This document shows positions 18,191-26,466 of a stretch of DNA of 46,998 nt, piece by piece. Each line of letters begins with the position of its first letter. Positions within the stretch are counted from its first letter, which is position 1. The DNA comes from Moraxella caviae (GTDB lineage Bacteria > Pseudomonadota > Gammaproteobacteria > Pseudomonadales > Moraxellaceae), in contig NZ_MUXU01000004.1 of the NCBI RefSeq assembly GCF_002014985.1, positions 1-46,998 on the forward strand. Reading direction: 5' to 3'. The notes beneath the pieces are model-generated. The model saw only the letters and a list, made by a program, of their open reading frames with translations, did no database searches and was not told the DNA's origin. The translations under genes were made by a program, and so were the position numbers.

Positions 18191-20128
18191 ATGACAACGC
18201 AAACCGAACACGTTTTTGAAACCGAAGTTACCCAGCTTTTGCACCTTGTAACGCATTCTTTGTACTCAAATCCTGACATTTTTGTGCGTGAATTGGTGTC
18301 TAATGCGTCTGATGCGTGCGATAAATTGCGCTTTTTGGCGACCAGCGATGACAGCTTGTACGAAGGCGACAGCGAACTTGCCATCAAGATTGAAATTGAC
18401 AAAACTGCCAAAACCCTGACCATCAGCGACAACGGCATTGGCATGAATGAAGCGGACGCCATTGAAAATTTGGGCACGATTGCCAAATCAGGCACAAAGG
18501 CGTTTTTGGACAAACTTTCTGAAAGCGATAAAAAAGACGGCAATCTGATTGGACAATTTGGCGTGGGCTTTTATTCTGGCTTTATCGTGGCGGATAAAAT
18601 CAGCGTGGAGAGCCGAAAAGCAGGCGAACCAAGCACTAAAGGCGTGCGCTGGGTGTCGGACGGCACAGGTAAATTTACCACCGAAACCATCACCAAAGAC
18701 ACGCACGGCACCAGCATTACCCTGCATTTAAAAGATGAATATCAAGAGTCAGAAGATGGTGAATATGGCTACCTAAACCGCCATAAAATCAAAGCCTTAG
18801 TGTCAAAATACTCAGACCACATCAGCCTGCCAATCCAAATGCGCAAGGAAGTTTGGCAAGAAGATGCCGACCAAGACGAAGATGCGCCTGTGCCAAGCGG
18901 GCAGATGATTGAAACGGACGAATGGGAAACCATCAACAAAGCGTCTGCGCTGTGGACACGCACGCCAAGTGAGATTGGTGATGATGAGTACAATGAATTT
19001 TATAAAAACATCAGCTATGATTTTGCCGACCCTTTGACGTGGACGCACAACCGCGTGGAAGGCCGTGTGCAGTACACTCAGCTTTTGTACATTCCTAAAA
19101 AAGCGCCCGTGGATTTGTACGCGCGTGAACACCAGCGTGGGTTAAAATTGTACGTTAAACGTGTGTTCATCATGGACGACGCTGAGCAGCTGTTGCCTGT
19201 GTATTTGCGCTTTGTGAAGGGTGTGATTGACACCGCTGATTTGCCGCTGAACGTCAGCCGTGAGATTTTACAAGAAAGCCGTGATGTCAAATCCATTCGT
19301 GAAGGCAATGCACGCCGTGTTTTGACCATGCTGGCAAGTCTTGCCAATTCAGAAGATGCGGATAAGCAAGCCAAATTTGCCGAGTTTTATGCTGAATTTG
19401 GCGATGTCATCAAAGAAGGTTTGGGCGAAGATCAAGCCAACCAAGAACGTATCGCCAAGCTGTTGCGCTATCACACCAGCACCACCGATGGGCTAAGCAC
19501 AGGTTTTGCTGATTATAAAGCACGCATGAAAGATGGACAAAAGGCGATTTATTATTTGACGGGTGAAAACTTAGCCAGCGTGAAAAATTCGCCGCAGCTT
19601 GAGCTGTTCAACAAAAAAGGCATTGAAGTGATTTTAATGACTTCGCGCGTGGACGAATGGGCGATGAATTTCTTGACTTCGTTTGACGGTACACCACTAC
19701 AAAACATCGCCAAAGGGGCGGTGGATTTGGGCGATTTGACCGATGAAGCGGAAAAAGAAGAAGCGCAAAAGGCGGAAGAAAACCTAAAACCTGTGGTGGA
19801 GCGCCTAAAAACCACGCTGGGCGATAAAGCCAAAGACGTGCGAGTGTCTACACGTTTGGTGGACAGTCCTGCGTGTTTGGTGGTGGGCGATGGCGAGCTG
19901 ACACCGCAAATGGTGCAAATGCTTAAAGCGATGGGTCAGCCTGTGCCTGATGTCAAGCCGATTTTGGAGATTAACCCAACGCACCCATTGATTGGCAAGC
20001 TGGAAAACAGCGGCGATTTTGATGATTTGGCGAGCGTGATTTTTGATCAGGCTTTGCTTGCCGATGGCGGACAGCTTGACGATCCAGCAGGCTATCTAAA
20101 ACGTGTCAATGCGCTGCTTTTGAAATAA
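18191..20128 (+). CDS. htpG: Molecular chaperone HtpG (Hsp90)
   Basis: Cytosolic ATP-dependent dimeric chaperone. 645 aa from ATG 18191, preceded by GGGAG (18181-18185); an in-frame TTG four codons earlier is ignored. The GHKL ATPase site is intact: [15 protein letters not shown] (acidic catalytic residue and Asn), [30 protein letters not shown]. The middle domain carries the conserved [20 protein letters not shown] [20 protein letters not shown] with the catalytic Arg loop, and the C-terminal dimerisation part ends normally. Single gene with a heat-shock-like promoter and its own terminator. Confidence 0.98.
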   Translation: MTTQTEHVFETEVTQLLHLVTHSLYSNPDIFVRELVSNASDACDKLRFLATSDDSLYEGDSELAIKIEIDKTAKTLTISDNGIGMNEADAIENLGTIAKSGTKAFLDKLSESDKKDGNLIGQFGVGFYSGFIVADKISVESRKAGEPSTKGVRWVSDGTGKFTTETITKDTHGTSITLHLKDEYQESEDGEYGYLNRHKIKALVSKYSDHISLPIQMRKEVWQEDADQDEDAPVPSGQMIETDEWETINKASALWTRTPSEIGDDEYNEFYKNISYDFADPLTWTHNRVEGRVQYTQLLYIPKKAPVDLYAREHQRGLKLYVKRVFIMDDAEQLLPVYLRFVKGVIDTADLPLNVSREILQESRDVKSIREGNARRVLTMLASLANSEDADKQAKFAEFYAEFGDVIKEGLGEDQANQERIAKLLRYHTSTTDGLSTGFADYKARMKDGQKAIYYLTGENLASVKNSPQLELFNKKGIEVILMTSRVDEWAMNFLTSFDGTPLQNIAKGAVDLGDLTDEAEKEEAQKAEENLKPVVERLKTTLGDKAKDVRVSTRLVDSPACLVVGDGELTPQMVQMLKAMGQPVPDVKPILEINPTHPLIGKLENSGDFDDLASVIFDQALLADGGQLDDPAGYLKRVNALLLK

Positions 20129-20170
20129 ATGAAATTTGCACGGATCAAGCGGTACAAATTCGTGCAAATT

Positions 20171-20236
20171 TGCTTGGCAGGCATTTGGCAAACATTTAGC
20201 AAATAGCTGACAGGTGTTTGACGAGCATTTGATAAA
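20171..20236 (+). repeat. Six degenerate 11-bp units after htpG
   Basis: TGCTTGGCAGG, (G)CATTTGGCAAA, CATTTAGCAAA, TAGCTGACAGG, TGTTTGACGAG, CATTTGATAAA, in exact 11-base register from 20171 (one base offset counted at 20182). Core TTGRYAA. They sit between the stop codon and the terminator. A matching array follows the ubiH-family gene at 38945. Confidence 0.55.
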
Positions 20237-20239
20237 TCA

Positions 20240-20270
20240 AAACCCCAAAGGCGGTGCGCTTTTGGGGTTT
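20240..20270 (+). terminator. htpG terminator
   Basis: AAACCCCAAA, 11-base loop, TTTGGGGTTT followed by GTTGTT; 10-bp stem. Confidence 0.85.
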
Positions 20271-20331
20271 GTTGTTGGCTTTGATTTTGTGTTGTAAAAG
20301 CAGCGTTGGTAATGGTATTATGAAAACAGCG

Positions 20332-20916
20332 TTATTGAAACAGCAAATCCACATCAAAACTGAGCTCAGGAAAATTCACCGAATGTGCGGTGTGGTTTTC
20401 GCCGCGCACATAAGGACGCTCACCCACAAATACGCCATCTTTAAGCGCATAAATCAGCAGCGTGCCTTCGTTGGGGTTGATAATCCAGTATTCACGAACC
20501 AGCGCTTCTTGATATAAGTCAAACTTAATACTCATCTCTTTTTTGGAGTTGCTGGGCGATAAAATCTCCACCACCAAATCAGGCGCGCCTAGGCAGCCTT
20601 TTTCGTCCAGTTTGGATAAATCGCACACCACGCACAAATCGGGCTGCACGACCGTTTCAATTTCTTTTTTGGGATTGTACAGACGCACATCAAAAGGTGC
20701 GGTGTATACACGGCAGGGCTTTTGGTAAAAAAATCTGTCCAAAACACGGTTGGTGTTTTGTGAAATGTCCTGATGAAAACGTGTGGGCGCAGGACTCATC
20801 GCAAGGATTTTGCCCTTAATCAGCTCAATTTTTTCTTTGAGTTGCCATGTCAGATAATCAGCATAAGTGTAATGCTTATCCAAATCCAGCTGTGATAAAT
20901 GCGTGATGGTTGTCAT
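20332..20916 (-). CDS. Uma2-family (DUF820) nuclease-fold protein
   Basis: 194 aa, full length for the family. Features of the PD-(D/E)xK-like Uma2 fold: YADYLTWQLKEKIELIKGKI (the Glu of the first helix/strand), AMSPAPTRFHQDIS, VVQPDLCVVCD (VxPDxxV with the catalytic Asp), GAPDLVVEILSPSNSKKEM (the E-x-(S/T)-x-S/K region) and FDLYQEALVREYWIINP. Such genes are scattered and numerous in some bacteria and cyanobacteria; function is unproven, with proposed DNA-cleaving activity. Single gene with no partner next to it, between htpG and metR. Confidence 0.85.
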   Translation of the reverse strand: MTTITHLSQLDLDKHYTYADYLTWQLKEKIELIKGKILAMSPAPTRFHQDISQNTNRVLDRFFYQKPCRVYTAPFDVRLYNPKKEIETVVQPDLCVVCDLSKLDEKGCLGAPDLVVEILSPSNSKKEMSIKFDLYQEALVREYWIINPNEGTLLIYALKDGVFVGERPYVRGENHTAHSVNFPELSFDVDLLFQ

Positions 20917-21045
20917 GGTTTTATCCTTTGGTTGGTTTTGATTAGCATGGCATTAAAGCGAAAACTTGTCAAGTATCCGCTTGTCAAATCCATAAGCCAA
21001 ATGCTTTAATTGCGCTTTGGCTGCCCTGATTAAGGCTTGACAGTA

Positions 21046-21933
21046 TTAAGGCTTGGCAATCCCATCAAGCAGCGCCAAAAATCCTTTCATATACGCAAGC
21101 TCACGGCTGTTTTCACGCACGCTGGCGTACAGCTGGCAATGCACACCATCACCCAAAGGTCTTGACACCACCCAGCCTTTTTTCTCATATTCTGCCGCCA
21201 CCCAGTCGGGCAATGCCGCCACGCCACGCTCGCTTGCCACCAGCTGAATCAGCATGGCGGTAAGCTCTGTGGTGCGCACAGCTTTTGGCTTGATACCCGC
21301 AGGCTCTAAAAACTTAGCCATCACATCAAGGCGAGACTGCTCCACAGGATAAGCAATCAGCGTTTGGTCTGCCAAGTCATCAGGCGTGATGGCATCACGG
21401 CTTGCCAAAGCGTGCGCAGGCGACAGCACAAGGCGACTTTCGTAGGTGAATAGCGGTACATAATGCAATCCGTCAATGGGCAGATTGCTTGCGGTGATGA
21501 GTAAATCGATCTCATCATCAAGCAGCATTTGGTGCGGCTCTGGCTCAAATCCTGTGGCAAAATCCAGCTCCACATCGCTGTACGCCTTGCGGTATTCGTT
21601 CAAAATCGGCATCAGCCAATCAAAGCAACTGTGGCATTCACTTGCTAAGCGTAATCTGCCCGCTTGCCCGTGCGCCAGCCTGCGAATGTCGGCTTTACTG
21701 CGCGCGACTTGCGGTAAAACGTTATTGGCAAGGCGCAAAACCACTTCGCCAGCAGGGGTGAGCTTGATGGGGCGTGTGCGGCGATCCACCAAGGCGATGT
21801 CATAATAATGCTCAAGGTCTCGCAGCTGGTGGCTGACGGCGGACGCGGTGCAGTTGAGCTCTACGGCGGTGGCGGACAGTGAGCGGTATCTGGCAAGGGC
21901 GGAAAACATTTGTAAATGGCGGATTTCTAGCAT
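21046..21933 (-). CDS. metR: LysR-type regulator MetR
   Basis: Activator of methionine genes, responding to homocysteine in enterobacteria. 295 aa with an N-terminal winged helix (LSATAVELNCTASAVSHQLR) and a LysR effector domain. Several segments agree closely with E. coli MetR: LASECHSCFDWLMPIL, GLHYVPLFTYESRLVLSP, LIAYPVEQSRLDV and GVAALPDWV. Position supports it: metE is on the opposite strand 1.2 kb away. Here a beta-lactamase gene lies between them, 60 bases upstream of metR and on the same strand, so metR may be read through from that gene. Confidence 0.93.
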   Translation of the reverse strand: MLEIRHLQMFSALARYRSLSATAVELNCTASAVSHQLRDLEHYYDIALVDRRTRPIKLTPAGEVVLRLANNVLPQVARSKADIRRLAHGQAGRLRLASECHSCFDWLMPILNEYRKAYSDVELDFATGFEPEPHQMLLDDEIDLLITASNLPIDGLHYVPLFTYESRLVLSPAHALASRDAITPDDLADQTLIAYPVEQSRLDVMAKFLEPAGIKPKAVRTTELTAMLIQLVASERGVAALPDWVAAEYEKKGWVVSRPLGDGVHCQLYASVRENSRELAYMKGFLALLDGIAKP

Positions 21934-21993
21934 GATGACCTAACTTTTAGCATGATGGCTTGGTGGATAATTTTGGGTGAGATTGGTTTGGAT

Positions 21994-22887
21994 TTATGGG
22001 TTTGAAGCGTTGTCTTTTAAAACCACACCAAGTTGCTCTAAGTCATCATGCACCAGTTGTTTGCGTGCAGAAAGTGGTGTGTTTTCATGGATTTGCATAT
22101 TGAGTGCATAAGAAACAACTTGTGCATTTGGCATGATGGCAAAGCCCGCCAGCCAGCCTGTTTTGGGGTATGCGCCTGCACTCAGGCCAGTTTTGCCATA
22201 GATGTGAGTTTGATTGATGGCGGTATCATACAGCATGGCACGCACGGCAGCTTGAGTGCTGTCAGAGACGGCAAGCTCATTAGTGGCAAGGGCGTGGACA
22301 AATTTGACTTGTTCTTTGGGTGTGATTTGCAGCTCTCCATTGAGCCAAAACTCATCAACTGCGTTACCAATTTTGCCATTGCCATAATTTAAACGCGTAA
22401 GTTGCTGGCGCATGGCATCAAGCCCAACTCGGCGAGCAATCTGCTGATATACAGGTACGGCAGACACACGCATGGCTTCACTCAAGGTTAAATCACGCTC
22501 CCAGTCTTTCAAGGCACGTTTTTCACCATGCCAAATAAATACTTCGTTTGGGTTGGTAACACCCTGCTCAATGGCGATGATGGCGTTGGCAATTTTAAAG
22601 GTGGAAGCAGGAGAGTAGTAAGTGTCTGCTCTTTGCAAGGCGTTGCCGTAGGCGTGAGTGTGTTTACCGTCATAAATCACCAGCACGCCTTTGGTGTGTA
22701 GTTCGTCAAATAGCTGCGCAATGTGTTGTTGATGTTCGCTGTTGCCTAAATCTAGCGCGAGATGAGGTGCGACAGCTTGGTTTGTTAATGCCTTATAAGT
22801 ATGCGTCATCTTGTCTTGTGTGGAAGTATGGCAGGCGATGAGCGTGCTGGCAAGCGTTGCCAAGAATGCAAATTGTGTTAATTTCAT
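21994..22887 (-). CDS. Class D (OXA-type) beta-lactamase lipoprotein
   Basis: Serine beta-lactamase predicted in the periplasm. 297 aa from ATG 22887 (GGAG upstream; the next in-frame start 11 codons earlier spoils the signal). Lipobox LIAC (Cys19). Class D motifs in order and at normal spacing: STFK (95-98, Ser95 nucleophile, Lys98 to be carbamylated), SAV (142-144), YGN (168-170), FWL with the omega-loop Trp181, and KTG (232-234) then GWLAGF. The body is close in wording to the Acinetobacter OXA-23/24 group (WERDLTLSEAMRVSAVPVYQ, ARRVGLDAM), but after KTG it reads LSAG rather than the WGM of those carbapenemases. Spectrum cannot be told from sequence. Confidence 0.93.
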   Translation of the reverse strand: MKLTQFAFLATLASTLIACHTSTQDKMTHTYKALTNQAVAPHLALDLGNSEHQQHIAQLFDELHTKGVLVIYDGKHTHAYGNALQRADTYYSPASTFKIANAIIAIEQGVTNPNEVFIWHGEKRALKDWERDLTLSEAMRVSAVPVYQQIARRVGLDAMRQQLTRLNYGNGKIGNAVDEFWLNGELQITPKEQVKFVHALATNELAVSDSTQAAVRAMLYDTAINQTHIYGKTGLSAGAYPKTGWLAGFAIMPNAQVVSYALNMQIHENTPLSARKQLVHDDLEQLGVVLKDNASNP

Positions 22888-23017
22888 GATAAAAACTCCA
22901 ATAAATTGAGCAATTTTCATTATAACATAAAATTATTTACAGTTATAAAAATTTTCATCTTATTTTGAGAAACTTGATTTTTATTCATGATGATTTTCGG
23001 TTATGATATACAACATA

Positions 23018-23056
23018 AAAATTATTCATCAAAATTTAAATATGATGAATAATTTT
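23018..23056. promoter_or_regulatory. 14-bp inverted repeat between beta-lactamase and metE
   Basis: AAAATTATTCATCA (23018-23031), 11-base spacer, TGATGAATAATTTT (23043-23056): perfect arms. Size and T/A-rich symmetry fit a LysR-type dimer or tetramer site; a related half (TTATTCATGATGA) lies at 22981-22993. The location, in the divergent control region of the metR-side transcript and metE, makes MetR the obvious candidate. Confidence 0.6.
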
Positions 23057-23151
23057 AAACTTAAAAGGCGAAAACTTGCTGGCATGGTTGTTCATTGTAC
23101 AGCTGACCGCAAGCCAAGCCGTATCGCATGACAAACATTTAAGGAGATTTT

Positions 23152-25473
23152 ATGACGCTCACCTCTCATATTTTGGGCTATCCACGAATTGGCGACAAAC
23201 GCCAAAGTAAATTTGCGCTGGAAAAATACTGGAAAGGCAAGGCGAGCAAGGCAGACACGCAGGCGGCATTGCAAGCGGTATTTGATGATAACATCGCCGA
23301 GCAGCTGAACGCTGGGCTGTCTGTTATCACCACAGGTGATTTTGCGCATTATGATTTGGTGCTGACGCAGGCGGTTGCTTTTGGGGTGCTTCCTAAGCGA
23401 TTTGCTGGCGCGGAAAAATTAGATACCTTTGACCGTCAGTTTTATTTTGCGCGTGGGCGTGATCACACAGGGCAGCTTGCCGACACTGCGGCTTGGCAAA
23501 TGACGAAGTGGTTTGACACCAATTATCATTACCTAGTGCCAGAACTTGATAAAAATCAAGACTTTAGTAATACAGATTTTAGCCAAATTTTTAAGCAAGT
23601 GGCGGACGCCAAAGCCATCATTGCCAAGCGTGGTGCGCAAAATCCGCTCAAAGTGGTGCTGGTTGGGCCGCTGAGCTTTTTGTATTTATCAAGCATTAAA
23701 ACAAATGAGCAAGCGCATTCGGCAGGCTGTGGCTGTGGGCATGGCGCAAGTGCAGACGTGAGTGCAAATGACGATGATAAATTGGCGCTTTTGGATAAGA
23801 TTTTGCCTGTGTATGCTGATTTGTTGGCGCAGCTTGGCGAGCAGGGCGTGGAATGGGTGCAGCTTGACGAGCCGATTTTGTCGCTGGATTTGCCAAACCA
23901 CTGGCAGCAAGCCTTTGAGCGTGCTTATAATGGCTTGCAGCGCACACCGCCAAAGCTGATTGTGGCGAGCTATTTTGACACGCTGGGCAATAATTGTAAC
24001 GTGGCGGTGAATTTGCCTGTTTCTGGCATTCACATTGACATTACGCGCGCCAAATCGCCTAAGCAGTATGCCGCACAAGTGATTGACCAGTTGCCCACGC
24101 ATAAGATTTTATCCATTGGCGTGGTGGACGGCCGCAGTGTGTGGACGACCGACCAAGTGGCGGCAAGCGATGTGCTGACGGCGGCTTATGAACGCTTAGG
24201 CGAGCGTTTGTGGGTGGGGTCTGGTTCTAGCCTTTTGCATTTGCCTGTGGATTTGGCGCATGAAACCTTGCCAAGCGCATTGCACGGCAAACTTGCTTTT
24301 GCCAAGCAAAAATTAAGCGAAGTGGCGCTGTGCGCACGCCTTGCCACAGGGGAAATTGCGCCTGATGACACGGCAAGCCAGATTAAGCTGACACCGCTGG
24401 CAGACACTGCCAAAGTGCGTGCAGGCGAGTTTGCTGAGCGCTATGCCAAGCAAAACGAGCGGCTGAATTTGCCATTATTGCCAACGACCACCATCGGTTC
24501 ATTTCCGCAAACTGACCAAATTCGCAAGGCACGCAGTGATTGGAATAAGGGCGTGATTGACGATGCAGCTTATGAGCGCGCCATGAAAGCAGAAATCCAA
24601 AAGGCGGTGGACGAGCAAGAAAAGCTGGGCATTGACGTGCTGGTGCATGGCGAAGCTGAGCGCACGGACATGGTGGAATATTTTGCCAAATATATGGACG
24701 GTTTTTGGCTGTCAGCAAACGGCTGGGTGCAAAGCTATGGCACGCGCTGTGTGCGTCCGCCGATTGTGGTGGGCGACATCAGCCGTCCTAAGGCAATGAC
24801 GGTGGATTGGACGGTGTACGCCCAAAGCCTGACGGACAAGCCAATGAAAGGTATGCTGACTGGGCCTGTAACGATTTTGAACTGGTCGTTTGCGCCAAGT
24901 GATGCCGCAAGCCGTGATGTTTTGCGCTTACAAATTGCCGAAGCCATCAACCAAGAAGTGAGCGATTTGCAAGACGCTGGCATTGCCATCGTTCAGATTG
25001 ACGAGCCTGCGTTTCGTGAAGGCTTGCCGCTCAAAACCGCCGACCAAGCGCATTATTGGCAGCAGGCGGTGGCAGCGTTCAAGCATTCTTGCAGCATTGC
25101 CCACAAGGACACGCAAATTCATACGCACATGTGCTATTCATCGTTCCATGATTGCTTGGCGCACATCAGCGCGATGGACGCAGACGTGATTACCATTGAG
25201 ACGGCACGTTCTGGCTTGCAGCTGTTGGACGCTTTTAAGGGCAATGGCTATCATAACGCCATCGGCCCCGGTGTGTATGACATTCACAGCCCACGCACAC
25301 CATCGGCAAACGATATGCAAGTGGTGATTGATGAAGCGGTGAAATATGTGCCTGTGGAAAGACTGTGGATTAACCCTGACTGCGGATTAAAAACGCGTGG
25401 CTGGGAAGAAACCATCGCCGCACTGGCTAATATGGTGAGCATGACTAAAGCGGTGCGTCAGCTGTATTCGTAA
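23152..25473 (+). CDS. metE: Cobalamin-independent methionine synthase
   Basis: Transfers methyl from methyltetrahydropteroyl-triglutamate to homocysteine using Zn, without B12. 773 aa; AAGGAG precedes ATG 23152. Zn ligands are in place: His659 and Cys661 (HTHMCYSSF), Glu683 (ETARSGL), Cys744 ([11 protein letters not shown]). Each is exactly 18 higher than the E. coli numbers (641, 643, 665, 726). The extra length maps to a loop at about 186-207 of the N-terminal barrel, [19 protein letters not shown], with CGCGHG at 193-198; E. coli MetE goes directly from this strand into the 'LLNDILPVY' helix. Divergent from the beta-lactamase/metR unit. Confidence 0.97.
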   Translation: MTLTSHILGYPRIGDKRQSKFALEKYWKGKASKADTQAALQAVFDDNIAEQLNAGLSVITTGDFAHYDLVLTQAVAFGVLPKRFAGAEKLDTFDRQFYFARGRDHTGQLADTAAWQMTKWFDTNYHYLVPELDKNQDFSNTDFSQIFKQVADAKAIIAKRGAQNPLKVVLVGPLSFLYLSSIKTNEQAHSAGCGCGHGASADVSANDDDKLALLDKILPVYADLLAQLGEQGVEWVQLDEPILSLDLPNHWQQAFERAYNGLQRTPPKLIVASYFDTLGNNCNVAVNLPVSGIHIDITRAKSPKQYAAQVIDQLPTHKILSIGVVDGRSVWTTDQVAASDVLTAAYERLGERLWVGSGSSLLHLPVDLAHETLPSALHGKLAFAKQKLSEVALCARLATGEIAPDDTASQIKLTPLADTAKVRAGEFAERYAKQNERLNLPLLPTTTIGSFPQTDQIRKARSDWNKGVIDDAAYERAMKAEIQKAVDEQEKLGIDVLVHGEAERTDMVEYFAKYMDGFWLSANGWVQSYGTRCVRPPIVVGDISRPKAMTVDWTVYAQSLTDKPMKGMLTGPVTILNWSFAPSDAASRDVLRLQIAEAINQEVSDLQDAGIAIVQIDEPAFREGLPLKTADQAHYWQQAVAAFKHSCSIAHKDTQIHTHMCYSSFHDCLAHISAMDADVITIETARSGLQLLDAFKGNGYHNAIGPGVYDIHSPRTPSANDMQVVIDEAVKYVPVERLWINPDCGLKTRGWEETIAALANMVSMTKAVRQLYS

Positions 25474-25491
25474 TCGTTTTTATCGTCAATG

Positions 25492-25521
25492 AAAAACCGC
25501 TGTTTGATTGCAGCGGTTTTT
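25492..25521 (+). terminator. metE terminator
   Basis: AAAAACCGCTG, loop of 8, CAGCGGTTTTT followed by more T: 11-bp stem. Confidence 0.9.
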
Positions 25522-25559
25522 TGACTTTTTGATTTTTGTTGGGATTTTGGGCTGGGAAT

Positions 25560-25593
25560 GTAGGCTGGGTTAGTGAAGCGCAACCCAACTTAC
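25560..25593. repeat. GTTGGGTT/AACCCAAC palindromic element
   Basis: GTAGGCTGGGTT, loop AGTGAAGCGC, AACCCAACTTAC. Member of the family also at 29103-29257 and 32708-32798. Confidence 0.6.
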
Positions 25594-25607
25594 GAACTTC
25601 GCTAAAT

Positions 25608-25687
25608 CCAATTTGCAAACCGCAAATCAACTTACGAACCGCAAACCAATTTACGAAGTTTACCAAATCCAACTTACAAGCCGCAAA
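25608..25687. repeat. Four degenerate ~19-22-bp tandem units
   Basis: CCAATTTGCAAACCGCAAA, TCAACTTACGAACCGCAAA, CCAATTTACGAAG(TTTACCAAA), TCCAACTTACAAGCCGCAAA. Starts with the tail of the palindromic element just upstream (CAACTTACGAAC), so it probably arose by its local duplication. Confidence 0.5.
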
Positions 25688-25723
25688 CCAGTCGGCAAGT
25701 TTAAACCAAATTTCGCATTTTTT

Positions 25724-26281
25724 TTAGCGTCTTGGCGCATAAAAGGGCGCATAATACGGCACAGGCGCAAACCATGGGTCATGCCAAAATGGATTGCGAT
25801 ACATAGAGCCATAAGGATAATATGGATAATCAAAGCGTCTGAGTCGCTCGCCCATTTCGTACTGCTCAAGCCCCATCATGTTGGCGTGGTGCAGCTCGTC
25901 CAGATTTTGCTCGCACACGCCTGTCAATTCACGTCCCATGCGCCCAAGGTTGTAGGCGGTTTCTTTGGTGCAATATTGGGTCAGTCCTTTTTGTCTGCCT
26001 GCTTCCCATTCGGCGCGGTTGGGGGTGATGTCTGTGCTAGCGCAGAGCTTTTGATAGTGTAAAATGCGCTGAGCGCTGTGTCCTACCGCGCCGTCTGCTT
26101 CGCCAAGCGTTTGCCAGTTTAGACTTGGGCAATCTGTACTGCTGATGCGTGGTGCGGACGTGGTGGCGCAGCCTGCCAAAGTCAGCACGCCAAATGCAGC
26201 AGCAAGTAGGATTTTTGGTGAATTGGTGCAAGATTTTGCCAAAAGTGCGGATTGATTATGTGATGAAAATTTACTGGTCAT
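25724..26281 (-). CDS. DUF2799 lipoprotein
   Basis: 185 aa with a long N-region and lipobox LAGC (Cys about 38), so lipid-anchored. The DUF2799 pattern is visible: CPSLNWQTLGEADGAVGHSA, (E)AGRQKGLTQYCTKETAYNLG, with a following helix rich in charged residues. The C-terminus is Tyr/Pro-rich (DYPYYPYGSMYRNPFW, PYYAPFYAPRR). An internal start nearer the signal (for example the region of LLAAAFGVLTLAGC) is possible. Function of the family is unknown. Downstream is the repeat region after metE (convergent). Confidence 0.8.
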   Translation of the reverse strand: MTSKFSSHNQSALLAKSCTNSPKILLAAAFGVLTLAGCATTSAPRISSTDCPSLNWQTLGEADGAVGHSAQRILHYQKLCASTDITPNRAEWEAGRQKGLTQYCTKETAYNLGRMGRELTGVCEQNLDELHHANMMGLEQYEMGERLRRFDYPYYPYGSMYRNPFWHDPWFAPVPYYAPFYAPRR

Positions 26282-26423
26282 GATGATGGCTGGATAAAGA
26301 TGATGGCTGGATAAATTTGTGTGATTTTGGATTTATCATAGCACGATTTTAGGCATTTGAAAAAAGTATTTTGTTGGGATTTGTTGTCAGATTTGGGTTT
26401 GGTGAGCTAAAAACGGCAAAACA

Positions 26424-26446
26424 AAACCCCGCACAAGGCAGGGTTT
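26424..26446 (-). terminator. Terminator of the PuuP-like permease gene
   Basis: On the minus strand AAACCCTGC, short loop, GCGGGGTTT (one G-U pair) followed by TGTTTTG; ends 20 bases after the stop codon. Confidence 0.75.
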
Positions 26447-26466
26447 CGTCACAGAACAAGCGTGGA

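Noticed and set aside
25613..26062. 149-codon plus-strand ORF opposite the DUF2799 gene
   Set aside because: Lies across the repeat region and antisense to a lipoprotein with clear family motifs; its translation is low-complexity and has no ribosome site.
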